From NCBI GenBank assembly GCA_016508695.1, contig VNKQ01000004.1, forward strand, positions 1,488,001-1,552,000: a stretch of DNA of 64,000 bases, written 5' to 3'. Below are positions 24,254-34,131 of the stretch, piece by piece; position 1 is the first letter of the stretch; each line of letters opens with the position of its first letter. Made by a program: the position numbers and the translations under genes. The notes under the pieces were generated by a model that ran no database searches, was not told where the DNA came from, and worked only from the letters and a program-made list of their open reading frames with translations. The DNA comes from Hyphodiscus hymeniophilus. Taxonomy: Eukaryota > Ascomycota > Leotiomycetes > Helotiales > Hyphodiscaceae.

Positions 24254-26948
24254 ATGGCAGTCTTTCGATCCTTGGCTGCATTGCTCGTATCTGTTTCTAT
24301 CAATCACGTTGCTGCTCAGACTGCAGCGAATTCGACGTACGATGTTCTGCAGTATGTTGATCAGCTGATCGGAAGTTCCAATGGCGGTATGTGTTAAACC
24401 GCTGTGTTGTAGAATATAGTCGCTCACGGTACATACAGGAAATGTCTTCCCCGGTGCAACTCTACCTTACGGTAATACCCATCATGAAATTACTCAGAGG
24501 TTAACGCTAACAGAATCACAGGAATGGCCAAGGCCGTTGCAGACACTGATTCCGGTAGCAACCAGGGCGGTTTCACTACTGATGGCAGCAACATCACTGG
24601 CTTCTCATCAATGCATGATTCAGGAACAGGCGGCTCACCCTCTCTGGGAAACTTTGCATTATTCCCCTATGCCGAATGTGTAGGAGATGAGGTTGATGGT
24701 TGTGTCTATCCGAAGATATCTCGAAAAATTACATTCGACAATTCCTCTGTCAAAGCATCACCAGGCTATTTTGGTGTGACTTTGGACTCCGGGGTCTCAG
24801 TGGATATGACCACTACTCAACACACCTCACTCTTTCGCTTCAGGTTTCCCGCAGTAGACACAAGTGGGAATGCCTCCAGTCCTCTCATTCTTATGGATCT
24901 CAGCGACCTGTCAGACTCACGACAAGACAATGGTACCATTACCGTGGATACCGGTACTGGAAGAATCACTGGGAATGCTCGCTTCCTCCCCAGCTTTGGT
25001 ACCGGGACCTATGTCGCATATTTTTGTGCAGACTTCTCTGGAGCTCCCCTTCGTGACAACGGTATCTTCGTCAACAGCAGGGCGAGCACTGATGTCAAGA
25101 CCCTGACCATCTCGCGCTCTATTAACGGTTATCCCCTGCCGGGAGGCGCGTTCAACCGCTTTCAGAGTGCAAGTGATCCAATCTTGGCAAGAGTCGGAGT
25201 GAGTTTAATCAGCAGCGAGCAAGCATGTTCCAGCGCTGAATCGGAGATTCCGTCTTTCGACTTCGAGAGCGTGCAAACAGCAGCAGAAACGGTTTGGAGA
25301 GAGAAGATCAGTCCAATCACAGTCTCGACCACTGGAGTAGAGGAATCGATATTGACCAATTTCTACAGTGGCATATACAGGACAATGGTCAATCCTCAAA
25401 ACTACACGGGCGAGAACCCCTTGTGGCAGAGTAGTGAACCTTACTTTGACTCATTCTACTGTATATGGGACTTGTTTCGCAGTCAAATGCCATTTTTGAC
25501 AGTCTTGGACCCAGCTACTATTGCGGAACAAATCCGATCCCTCATCGACACATATGAGCACTTAGGATGGCTTCCAGATTGCAGAATGAGCTTGAATAAA
25601 GGCTATACCCAAGGAGGGTCCAATGCCGATAATGTCCTTGGTGATGCTTACCTGAAGGGTATTACTGCCGGAATTGACTGGGAGGGTGGATACGCGGCAG
25701 TTGTCAAAGATGCCGAAGTCGAGCCATATGACTGGTGCTGCGAGGGAAGAGGCGGATTGGATAGCTGGAAGGCTCTTGGCTATATTCCTGTTCAAGACTT
25801 TGATTACAAGGGATTCGGAACCATGACACGTAGCCTGTCACGAACTCTCGAGTACAGTTATAACGACTTCGTCATTGCCCAGATCGCCTCAGGGCTCGGA
25901 GGGAAAGAGGCAGACGAAGAGAAATACATTTCTCGCAGTAGCAACTGGAAGAATCTTTTCTTGGCTACTCAAACCTCATCTTTTGCGAATGGAACCGCCA
26001 CTGGTTTCGAGGGCTTTTTCCAGCCTAGATATCTCAACAAGACCTTTGGCTTCCAAGATCCCTTGAAATGCAGCAACATTGATACGGACCCGAACAGCGT
26101 GTGCTCCTTGCAGAACACTGGGGCTGAGACCTTTGAAAGTAGTATCTGGGAATATTCCTTGTAAGTTCTGTTCTCCCGTTGGCCAGCTTCTATCAGCTGA
26201 CCAGGATAGCTTCGTTCCCCATGATCAAGCAACACTGATCACCACTTTTGGCGGCCCAGCTGCATTTGTGGAGCGTCTCAACTTCCTTCATGACCAAGAC
26301 ATCACCTATATCGGGAACGAACCAGCGTTTTTGACAGTTTTCCAATATCACTACGCCGGCCGCCCAGCGCTCTCTGCACTCAGGTCCCATTTCTACATCC
26401 CCGCGTTTTTTTCGCCGACAGACGCAGGGCTCCCAGGTAACGATGACTCTGGAGCGATGGGCTCCTTTCTGGCATTTTCAATGATGGGGCTTTTCCCTAA
26501 CCCAGGCCAAAATGTCTACCTAATTATCCCCCCGTACTTTGAAAGCGTCTCGATCACCTCTCCCCTCACAGGCAAGACTGCAACCATCCGAAATGTCAAC
26601 TTCGATCCCACGTACAAGAACGTGTACATCCAATCGGCTACACTTGATGGGAAGCCGTATACCAAGAACTGGATTGACCACTCCTTTTTCACAGAAGGAA
26701 AGCAGCTGGTCCTTACCTTGGGCGCTGGCGAGAGTTCATGGGGGACTGCTGTCAGAGATTTACCTCCATCTCTTGGGACTTATGAGGGATTCGGGAATTC
26801 GACTGGGAACTCGACTGGGAACTCGACGGCTGCGAGTAAGTACCGCAGAAGGGCTGCTAGGTTTGCCGAAGTAGATTTGTATTCGGAGCATGCATCAACT
26901 TTATCGAAGACGGGTGGAGCATTCTGGGCTGACTCGGAAGGAAAGTAA
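24254..26948 (+). CDS. Secreted GH92 alpha-1,2-mannosidase
   Basis: Calcium-dependent exo-acting alpha-mannosidase of glycoside hydrolase family 92, removing mannose from fungal or host glycans outside the cell. Exons are 24254-24386, 24439-24471 (33 nt), 24522-26160 and 26210-26948; the protein is 847 aa. An N-terminal signal peptide (MAVFRSLAALLVSVSINHVAA) is followed by VDQLIGSSNGGNVFPGATLPYGMAKAV. Family landmarks include GSNADNVLGDAYLKGI, VPHDQATLITTFGG, IGNEPAF, YHYAGRP and a C-terminal beta-sandwich region. Many N-glycosylation sequons are present; a 12-nt repeat near 26793-26827 encodes GNSTGNSTGNST. The signal and motifs make family and secretion firm; linkage specificity is inferred. 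Confidence 0.93.
26793..26827 (+). repeat. 12-nt coding tandem repeat (GNST)x3
   Basis: Three near-perfect copies of a 12-nt unit in the GH92 gene, each encoding Gly-Asn-Ser-Thr and so each creating an N-glycosylation sequon. Copy number could vary between strains by slippage without breaking frame. Confidence 0.8.
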
Positions 26949-28349
26949 GGTATTGGCGGATCAGTAGATACATGCTTGCAATTGTAAACTTCGGCTCAGC
27001 AATGAAAAGACTCTGGAGCTAAAGTGTCAAGCTGAGAATAGAAAGTTCCCGTCACCTACACTTTCAAATGAATAAAGTTCCATTCACCCACGCGGGAATA
27101 TCATCAGACATCAACTCCTTATGTATGGGCGCCATGCTTTAGATTTCTTGGATATTACATTCCCGCCCACTGGTTACCCCGTTTTGCGATTTTCAGGCTG
27201 GGGTGCCTTCAGGTTGCCGCCTATGATCTTGTCATCGTCTCTGAACCCCGTCCCCCAACTTTCTTGAGGTGCAAGTCATGAGCCATCTGAGCTTTGTGGA
27301 ATTTGCTATTTAGATGGGCAAGGTACTTTTCACATTGAGTGCGTAGGTCGGCTGTCTTGTTAAGTTCATCGTCCTCTGATTGAACGGTAGCTGTGGGATC
27401 GAGACTTCTATAATTGAGCTGGTCGAGTTTATCTCATGTGGTCACAGCAGTGCGAGGGTCTTGCTTCAGTTCATCTAACCGTGGAGCAAGCAAATTCTTT
27501 GAATAGGACGTGGTTTGAGAACATTGCAAAGACTTGTATTCCTATGCTTGAGGTACGGGGGCCGTTCTTCTGTTCCCTGAACTTTATGGTGGTGCTTTGA
27601 TATATAGATTGACTAGCCTCACGAAAAGCTACGCCTGCTAGTCTGTCTTGCATCGCATCCTGTGGGAATGTCGTCCATTCAAACTTCGAGCAGCGTGTGG
27701 TCAAGGACTCTCGTAGGTACGCCTCAATAGAGCGGGTAGTAGGGCACCCAGTCATTCGGAATGAGCTTTTCAGCCCCCCTATCGACTGATGTGGAGAGCT
27801 TGTGTTTCTTTGGGAATATTGTATACTTTGCTAGAAATCCATTCACAAGGACTTTCAAGACGATGCTCGTAACACTGGCCTCGAATTTCATATCTCAATG
27901 GACCTTCCTGTTGTCGTTTTTCACAACATGGACTGAACAGCGGATGTTCTCGTCATGCTTTGAGGACGAAAGACACAAACGAAGGATTTCTCCCCTGGAA
28001 TAAAGCCGTAATCTTTGGGAACTAGAAGAAGGCAGAATATGAGGGATGTTTGATATACCATCTTCTATAGACATTCGACCCATAGGGCAAGAGGAAGAAC
28101 GCATATGCTCAGATGGGTTGGTTTGGGCAGTTGTATCACGCACTTTTGATGAAGCTTCCATGGAATTCGTGATATTCGTATACCGGGAAAAGCAGTTCCG
28201 GAGCGCCATCTAAGCAAGCCAGCTTAATCCCCATTGTATCCAACGCCTTGTATGCTACACCTCATGATATTGTACACAAGCTCTCACCATCTTAGGTTAG
28301 AAGGGTTAGCGAGAGTTTGTCCCTATGAGCAGGGCTTTAGACATACCAT
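26949..28349. other. Intergenic region between convergent GH92 and elongin C genes
   Basis: A 1.4-kb stretch between two gene 3' ends. Two minus-strand frames (27471-27755 and 27895-28209) of 94 and 104 codons could be joined by a GTATAT donor and a later acceptor, but the joined frame stops quickly and no family is recognised. Treated as unassigned. Confidence 0.45.
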
Positions 28350-29006
28350 CTAGCAATCCAAATAATCCGCAGCCATTAACAATTCCAGACACAATTCGGG
28401 TGGAATCTCCATATCTGGTACGTCTTCTCGGTTTCGGTTCTTGTGATTATAGTAGAGGTACTCTGCAACTTTCTCTAGAACAATACCACTGTGCCTATGT
28501 CAGTTGACTGCTCGGCACGAGTCCCTCACGAGAATGAAATACGGGTATAGAGGAAGCAAGTCTCAGATCAAGTGTAAGATCTCCATCCAGCGTCGCTGCT
28601 TCCTCCAAGGTCTCCAGAGAGGAAGATGTTCTGTGAGCGAAGGGTATGGTGTAATCATCGACTGCCTCGTCCCCTCCAACACGCCCGGTGTTCCCCTCTA
28701 CACAGGCAATACGGAAGGCATAGACGTACTTGATTTCCGCGAACTCGCACCGGCCTGTAGTGGACTCTTTGAATCTACCTTCAAGTTTGCAGATCAGCAC
28801 ACTGTACGACTGTAGCGTCCATAACTACTGCTCGGCGGAGAAGAGTGGATGGGGGAAAGGGCAGTTTACTCACTCGTGGGGTCCAGCATTCTCCTGATCG
28901 CACCACTCACACAAGCCGCTTCTCGCAGCAGCACAAACTCGAATCCATCGCTGGAAATGAGCGTCACATATTCGCTGACGCCTTGGTTCTGGCTTGAGGA
29001 TGCCAT
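28350..29006 (-). CDS. ELC1: Elongin C (Skp1/BTB-fold ubiquitin-ligase adaptor)
   Basis: Small Skp1-fold adaptor linking substrate receptors (elongin A / SOCS-box type) to Cul3-like cullin ligases; in yeast Elc1 acts in turnover of stalled RNA polymerase II. Exons are 28874-29006, 28730-28778 (49 nt) and 28350-28488, giving 106 aa, the normal family length. It begins near SEYVTLISSDGFEFVLLREAACVSG, continues SGAIRRMLDPTS across intron 1 into RFKESTTGRCEF, and ends NGIVLEKVAEYLYY...DVPDMEIPPELCLELLMAADYLDC. Intron 1 is 95 nt and intron 2 is unusually long at 241 nt. The gene is easily missed because no single exon exceeds 50 codons. Sequence identity with the family is unmistakable; the cullin partner is inferred. 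Confidence 0.95.
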
Positions 29007-30993
29007 TGTGATATTTCGTTCTTATTGTGGGACAACACGATTCGCGAATTTCCCTAGCGGACGCGACGAGGAAGAAGCCCTCGAAAGAGTGGGATCACAG
29101 GGGGTGGATTTAGTACGGTCTTTGGCATAAAATAGTTTCTGCCTGTGGCAGTGTGGCTGGAGTTTACTTGTATCAAATTGCCAGCGATGAATCTTTGACA
29201 AGAGCTTGTGTCGGTGCACGGAAAAGTATCAGCTTGGCTCAATACTTCGCACAAAACTAGCGATTTCAGGCAGTCTATGTGAGATGTTAGGTCAAAAGCA
29301 GAAAGCTGCTTGATTTTCTTGAATACTCGTCAAATTTCAATTTCTCTCACGCATCCAAATAAGTCTTCCGTCACGTTCTCGTGAAGGATTCACACCCTTG
29401 TGGCTTCCACCGAATCGAAGCCAGTGACATCTCAGTGACATTCTTTGGAATCTTCCAAGCCAACAACATATAAAACGTATCAGTGCCCAGTGCCTTTGGC
29501 TTTCGTTTCCATCTATCATCCGGTGAAATTCTGTGAACGACAACGTGGGAGGGAGCTCAGTAGGCTCACCCGATACCCGTCAGGCTTTGACGAGGCACAG
29601 CGAGGTGTCGATCAGCTCCGTACCTTTGTACGGCGGAGAAGACTTTGAGTTCCAGTCCAGCTCTGTCTAATCGTTGCCAATTTCTGAAGGTCGTTCTTCG
29701 TTTTGCTTAGTCTCATTTGGGTATTGGAGCAGGAAGTCGTGCTCCATGCTTTATTCTTCATGGTATATGCTTCATTCTTTATCCTCACTCCATCCTCCGT
29801 CCATCTTCAACCCTGTATTTATTTACTTGGCAGAAGGCAGTCAGGAGCTTGCTCCTTTGCGATGAGGGTCTCGGCGACGTTATTCGTCCGGATGCCGTAC
29901 CAGAGGTCCAGGACATGCAGCCTGGGATGTAATCACTCCGCAGTGGTTGCTCCATACCGTTACTGCGTTCGTAGCGTTATTGTGCGTTGGTTTTCACATA
30001 CGGTGTTACGAACTTACGATCGTACAAATATCCTATCAAAGGCGCTGCTTCGATAGTGGGCATTAGCCTCCAACCTTTGCCTTAGGGAAACACTCTTAAG
30101 GTCGGAGGCTACGCTATCTGGACTCCGAATGTCCGAAAGTACAGTACCAGAGGTAATAAAGGAGGATGGTTGATAGTCTGGCGGAGAGGGTTTGGCTTCT
30201 TCGGTGCGATCTTGGCAGTCCAGGTTATCTACCTTGTCTCCTTCCCTCCCTAGTTACTGTACGTTCATCGTTCATCTGCCGTGCCGCTGGCTGCCCCTAT
30301 CATTATTACGGTAATACGGAGGTATTTCATCGGCCGTAACTCTCGCACCTTGCATCAGCTACTTATGCCCGTCCCGCATAACATTCAATCCTGTAATCTC
30401 GTAGAGTCTTTTATGGAAGTATTCCGTATATCATTACCTTCGTCGCATAAAAGCGTGGGCCTCCTTTTTGAAATTCTCGGTGTCGCTACTAGCGGTGCAG
30501 CACGCGACAGATACCTTGTTTGTGGGGCAACCCCCTCGCTCTTGAGGCTCCTGTCCACTCCAATTCGCTCTCAGACCCGCTCTCCCACGCCACCATACCT
30601 GCGCAATCAGCGAGACATCCGGTTTGCATTTTTCGTTCGAATCAGAAGTTCAGAACATCCTCATCCAGCCAGATCCCATCCATTCCAGGCTTTCCCAGCT
30701 GGATGATTAACCCGCGAGCGTAGCAGCAGTCGTTCGTCCACCTCCCGTGCTACCACCTACCTTATTGTTCCCCCCATCCGACTAATCATGGGCTGTTCCA
30801 GCTTGCTCTGCCCTTCCTCGCCTTGCCCGATTGAGGTGTCCACATCGTGCTGCTACTTTTAGACGTACCTGAACATACGAAACTTGTACCTCGCAATCAA
30901 TCACTCCTTTGACTACAACCCTATCCTCCCTCACAGCGATTCTCGCTGCGGGTTGATATTCTGATTCTTGAGCATTGTTCAGCATGCTGGCGA
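29007..30993. other. Intergenic region between divergent elongin C and Aur1-like genes
   Basis: About 2 kb with no supported gene. Frames up to 141 codons occur on the plus strand (30281-30706) but have no ATG-supported domain content. The right part likely holds the promoter and leader of the Aur1-like gene; an additional upstream coding exon of that gene here cannot be excluded. Confidence 0.4.
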
Positions 30994-32337
30994 ATGTTCC
31001 AAACGCCATTGGGCGTTTTTTCATTCATGTTTACAGGACTCTGCTCAACAGGTGCGCAACTTCTGACGAAATCCCTTGTGCACCTGCTCAATGGCACGCA
31101 GGTTGGGCACAACACTAATTTGAGTGTACAGACATTCTTTTTTGGGTCTTCTCCGACATATACTGATCAACATGACATTCATTTTATGTTGGATAACCAC
31201 TTTCAAAAATGGTCGGCTTCTGCCCAACCCCGAAGTCGTGGCGCTTGGCTGACTCTCTTTCCTAGCATACCGAATAGATGCCTCGATACGACCCCAGATC
31301 CGAGTCAAATATCTCGAAGATGCGGACCATCGACTCTTCGACATTACGCTTCCTGGCCTTTTCATGCAAATCATGCTCTCGGTATGCGGATATTCGTGGA
31401 TGTACGCACTTACGAGGAGGTCGAAACTCTCCATACTTGCGGCTCTCCCTCCATTTCTGCTGAACATACTGCATGCGGGCACACATAACCTCTGCGGGCC
31501 TCTTGATGTCTTTGTACGTCCCCACAAAAACACGCAGAAGACAAGATACTGACTTCTCAGGCCTGGCTCTCTTACGGCGTAATCCACTTCATCTCGCCAT
31601 TTCTTGCAGCCTTCTGGCTTTGGCTCTTTGCCTCTCCTGGCGTAGTTTCAATATTTGCTTGGGTGTTTGGCATACAGAATTGTTTGGGAATCATAACGCA
31701 TCTCTCATTCCCTACAGCAGCCCCATGGTATGGCGATCAATACGGTTATCCCCTCCCACCAGGAAATTACAGTATGCCTGGCTCTGCAGCAGGTTTGGTA
31801 CGCGTGGACGAAGTGCTTGGGACGCACATATACCAGAATGCCTTCAAAGCCTCTCCCCTCGTCTTCGGAGCGTTTCCCTCTCTACATGGCGCATTTTCAT
31901 GCTGCTGTTTCTTCTTCGTCGCGCGCTACTCTCGGAAAGGAGCTTTCATCCTAGGATTCTACGTGTCGTGGCAATGGTTCTCAACCATGTATCTCCGACA
32001 TCATTGGCGGATTGATCTTTTAGGCGGACTCATTTATTCCGCATTCGCGTTTTCAATATTCTACAGGAGTTTGCAGAGGATGGATAAGGCATACGCGCTT
32101 GGTATTAGTGGGGGAAATGGATGGCAGAGACTTTGGGAGGGCACAAGATTACAGTACTGGTTCGAGGGGAAGTCGGAGAAGGGTTATGAGATGGTCATGG
32201 AGTCGAGTGAGGATGGGTGGAGTGGAAGAACGAGCGTCGATCAAACGGATAGTGAGGGTAGAGCAGGTGATCTGGAAGCAGCTTGGCTAGAAGATCTAGG
32301 CGCTACTTGGAAGGTAAAGGATCCTGTGCTTTCATAA
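30994..32337 (+). CDS. Aur1-like inositolphosphotransferase (PAP2 superfamily, IPC synthase type)
   Basis: Golgi membrane enzyme family that moves phosphoinositol from phosphatidylinositol to ceramide (Aur1) or to a mannosylated IPC (Ipt1). Exons 2 and 3 are firm: 31266-31513 and 31561-32337, joined LDVF/AWLSYGVIHF. Exon 1 (30994-31051, MFQTPLGVFSF...) with a 214-nt intron is the best in-phase choice but is tentative. The model is 360 aa. Motifs are YSMPGSAAGLVRVDEVLG, FGAFPSLHGAF (His of the PAP2 second motif) and MYLRHHWRIDLLGG (third motif), with several membrane segments. The N-terminal membrane region is shorter than in typical Aur1, so either the start is incomplete or this is a shorter paralogue. 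Confidence 0.78.
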
Positions 32338-32766
32338 TGGCCTATGGACATGGGTGATTGTGTACATAATTATGAGCGAGCGGAGAGGAGAGATACCCCT
32401 AGAGCGCATTGAAGAATACAAGGGCTTTTAAGAACCACCTCTGAACACGACAAGGCAAAACTTGTTTCGTTGTTCAATTGCTAACCTAGCTTCGCGCTCG
32501 TACAAAGGCTTGTACAGGTCTGTGAATCCCAAAACATTCAGATCCACAAAAGATGGCTACTCGTCTCAACGTCACAATAACAACCCATACCTAGGCTCCA
32601 AAGTTCGGAATAGGCCACAACCTTTTCCCACACCTCTCCATGTCTCATATGCTTTTCTGTATTTATAATGATATCTTCACAACCCAGGAAAGTACCATAT
32701 TGCACGTGACTTCCACTCACCTCAAAACACTAAACTCTGCCATCAAACCCCCTTCAACGATCCACA
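32338..32766. other. Promoter region of the ketoacyl reductase gene
   Basis: A 429-nt gap between two rightward genes. A CACGTG palindrome lies at 32703-32708, 59 nt before the next ATG. Nothing else was recognised. Confidence 0.4.
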
Positions 32767-34010
32767 ATGCGCCCTCTACCTACCCGATCCTGCTCCTCCC
32801 AGATCACCGTTATTCTAAAACCAGCTCGTCAGTTCCACACCAGTTTGATCCACAAATACCCATCCCCATCCCGTCATACATCACCCCTTCTCCTCAAACC
32901 CACCTCTCCCCATCATACCCCACCCTCAGCCCACCGCCATCTCTCTTCCACTCCTCTCGCACCAACAGGGCTTCTCAGGGGTAAGAAGGCTCTCATAACG
33001 GGCTCCTCCCGCGGGATCGGAAAGGCCATCGCTGAACGCTTCGCTGCTGAGGGCGCGGCGTGCGTTCTTGTAGGTCGGGACGAGGCGCGGCTTTTGGCCG
33101 TGAGGGATGGTCTTCGGATCCCTGAGAGCAGAAGCCAGGTCGGGGGCGTGCCCGATGTGAATGTTGAGGCTGCGGAGCATGTTGTGAGAGTAGGAGACGT
33201 CAGTAGTGGGGAGTTCTGGAGGGGGTTGAGGAAGCAGGTGAGTTTGGCGTTCTTGGAGTTTTCTCATCTGTGACTTGGATGGAGTGGGGCTTGGTGGAGA
33301 CGATGGGTGAGGACGTTTAGTGCTTGGAGGAGGATGATCGCTGATGGGTTTTTGGTCTCCAGAAACCGATTGATATCCTCGTCAACGCGGCGGGTGTCAC
33401 GCATTACTCGCCGCTCTTCGCTACGACGGAGGAGCTGTTGGAGAAGATTGTGGCTATCAATCTGCTGGGCACGATGTTAGGTTGCAAGATGATTGGGAAG
33501 ACTATGATGGGAAATCCAAATGGAGGGTGCATTATCAATGTTGCTTCTTTACTTGGGCTCAAGGGCGGGAAGGGGAGTGCTGGGTATGTTGCAAGCAAAG
33601 CTGGAGTCACAGGTACGTGTACTGATATGTTGAGAGCGAGATCCAGTGGTCTAAACATAATTTACAGGATTCACAAGAGCCCTCGCTGCAGAGGTGGGCA
33701 AATCCAACATCAGGGTAAACGTCATCGTACCCGGATACATCGAGACAGATATGACAGCTGGTACGTCTTTCAAAATCTGACTTTCCATTTCTTCTTCCAT
33801 TCGAGGAAGAGTTATCTTTACACGCCTCGTGCCATTTCTAATATACAAAAAGCCATGACGCCTGAAGCACGCTCCGTAGCCCTAGACGCCATACCCTTGG
33901 CACGCTTTGGAGAAGCTTCTGAGATAGCTGACGCCGCGGTCTTTCTGGCCACGAACAAATATGCAAATAACTGTGTGCTCAATCTCGATGGTGGATTGAG
34001 TGCTACGTGA
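32767..34010 (+). CDS. OAR1: Mitochondrial 3-oxoacyl-[acyl-carrier-protein] reductase (SDR)
   Basis: NADPH-dependent reductase of the type II (mitochondrial) fatty-acid synthesis pathway, which feeds lipoate synthesis. Exons are 32767-33237, 33363-33612, 33668-33760 and 33853-34010; the protein is 323 aa with all phases consistent. The first 70 residues are rich in Arg/Ser/His/Pro without acidic residues, as expected of a mitochondrial presequence. SDR elements follow: TGSSRGIGKAIAERF (nucleotide binding), ILVNAAG, INVASLLG (catalytic Ser), YVASKAG (Tyr/Lys) and NVIVPGYIETDMT, then LARFGEASEIADAAVFLA and NLDGG near the end. The pattern is FabG-like. It is convergent with UBA2, with stop codons about 120 nt apart. 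Specificity is inferred from the FabG-like core plus presequence. Confidence 0.87.
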
Positions 34011-34131
34011 CGCTATCTATATCACGGATCTAGCGACAATTAGAGAGTAGGTTGGAAGATGTTGGGTAGAGAAGGATCTCTGGCTGGCATCTGGCGGAAC
34101 TCAGTATCCAGCATACTGGACATGGCGAAAT

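Noticed and set aside
27471..28209. Two minus-strand frames as a spliced gene
   Set aside because: The candidate splice gives an early stop and no family was recognised.
30641..30660. GTTCGAATC-like B-box on the plus strand
   Set aside because: No cloverleaf can be drawn from the surrounding sequence.
31663..32337. Treating the long frame at 31663 as an independent gene start
   Set aside because: Conserved upstream exons (CGYSWMY, LDVF/AWLSYG) join it in phase; the frame is the last exon of the Aur1-like gene.
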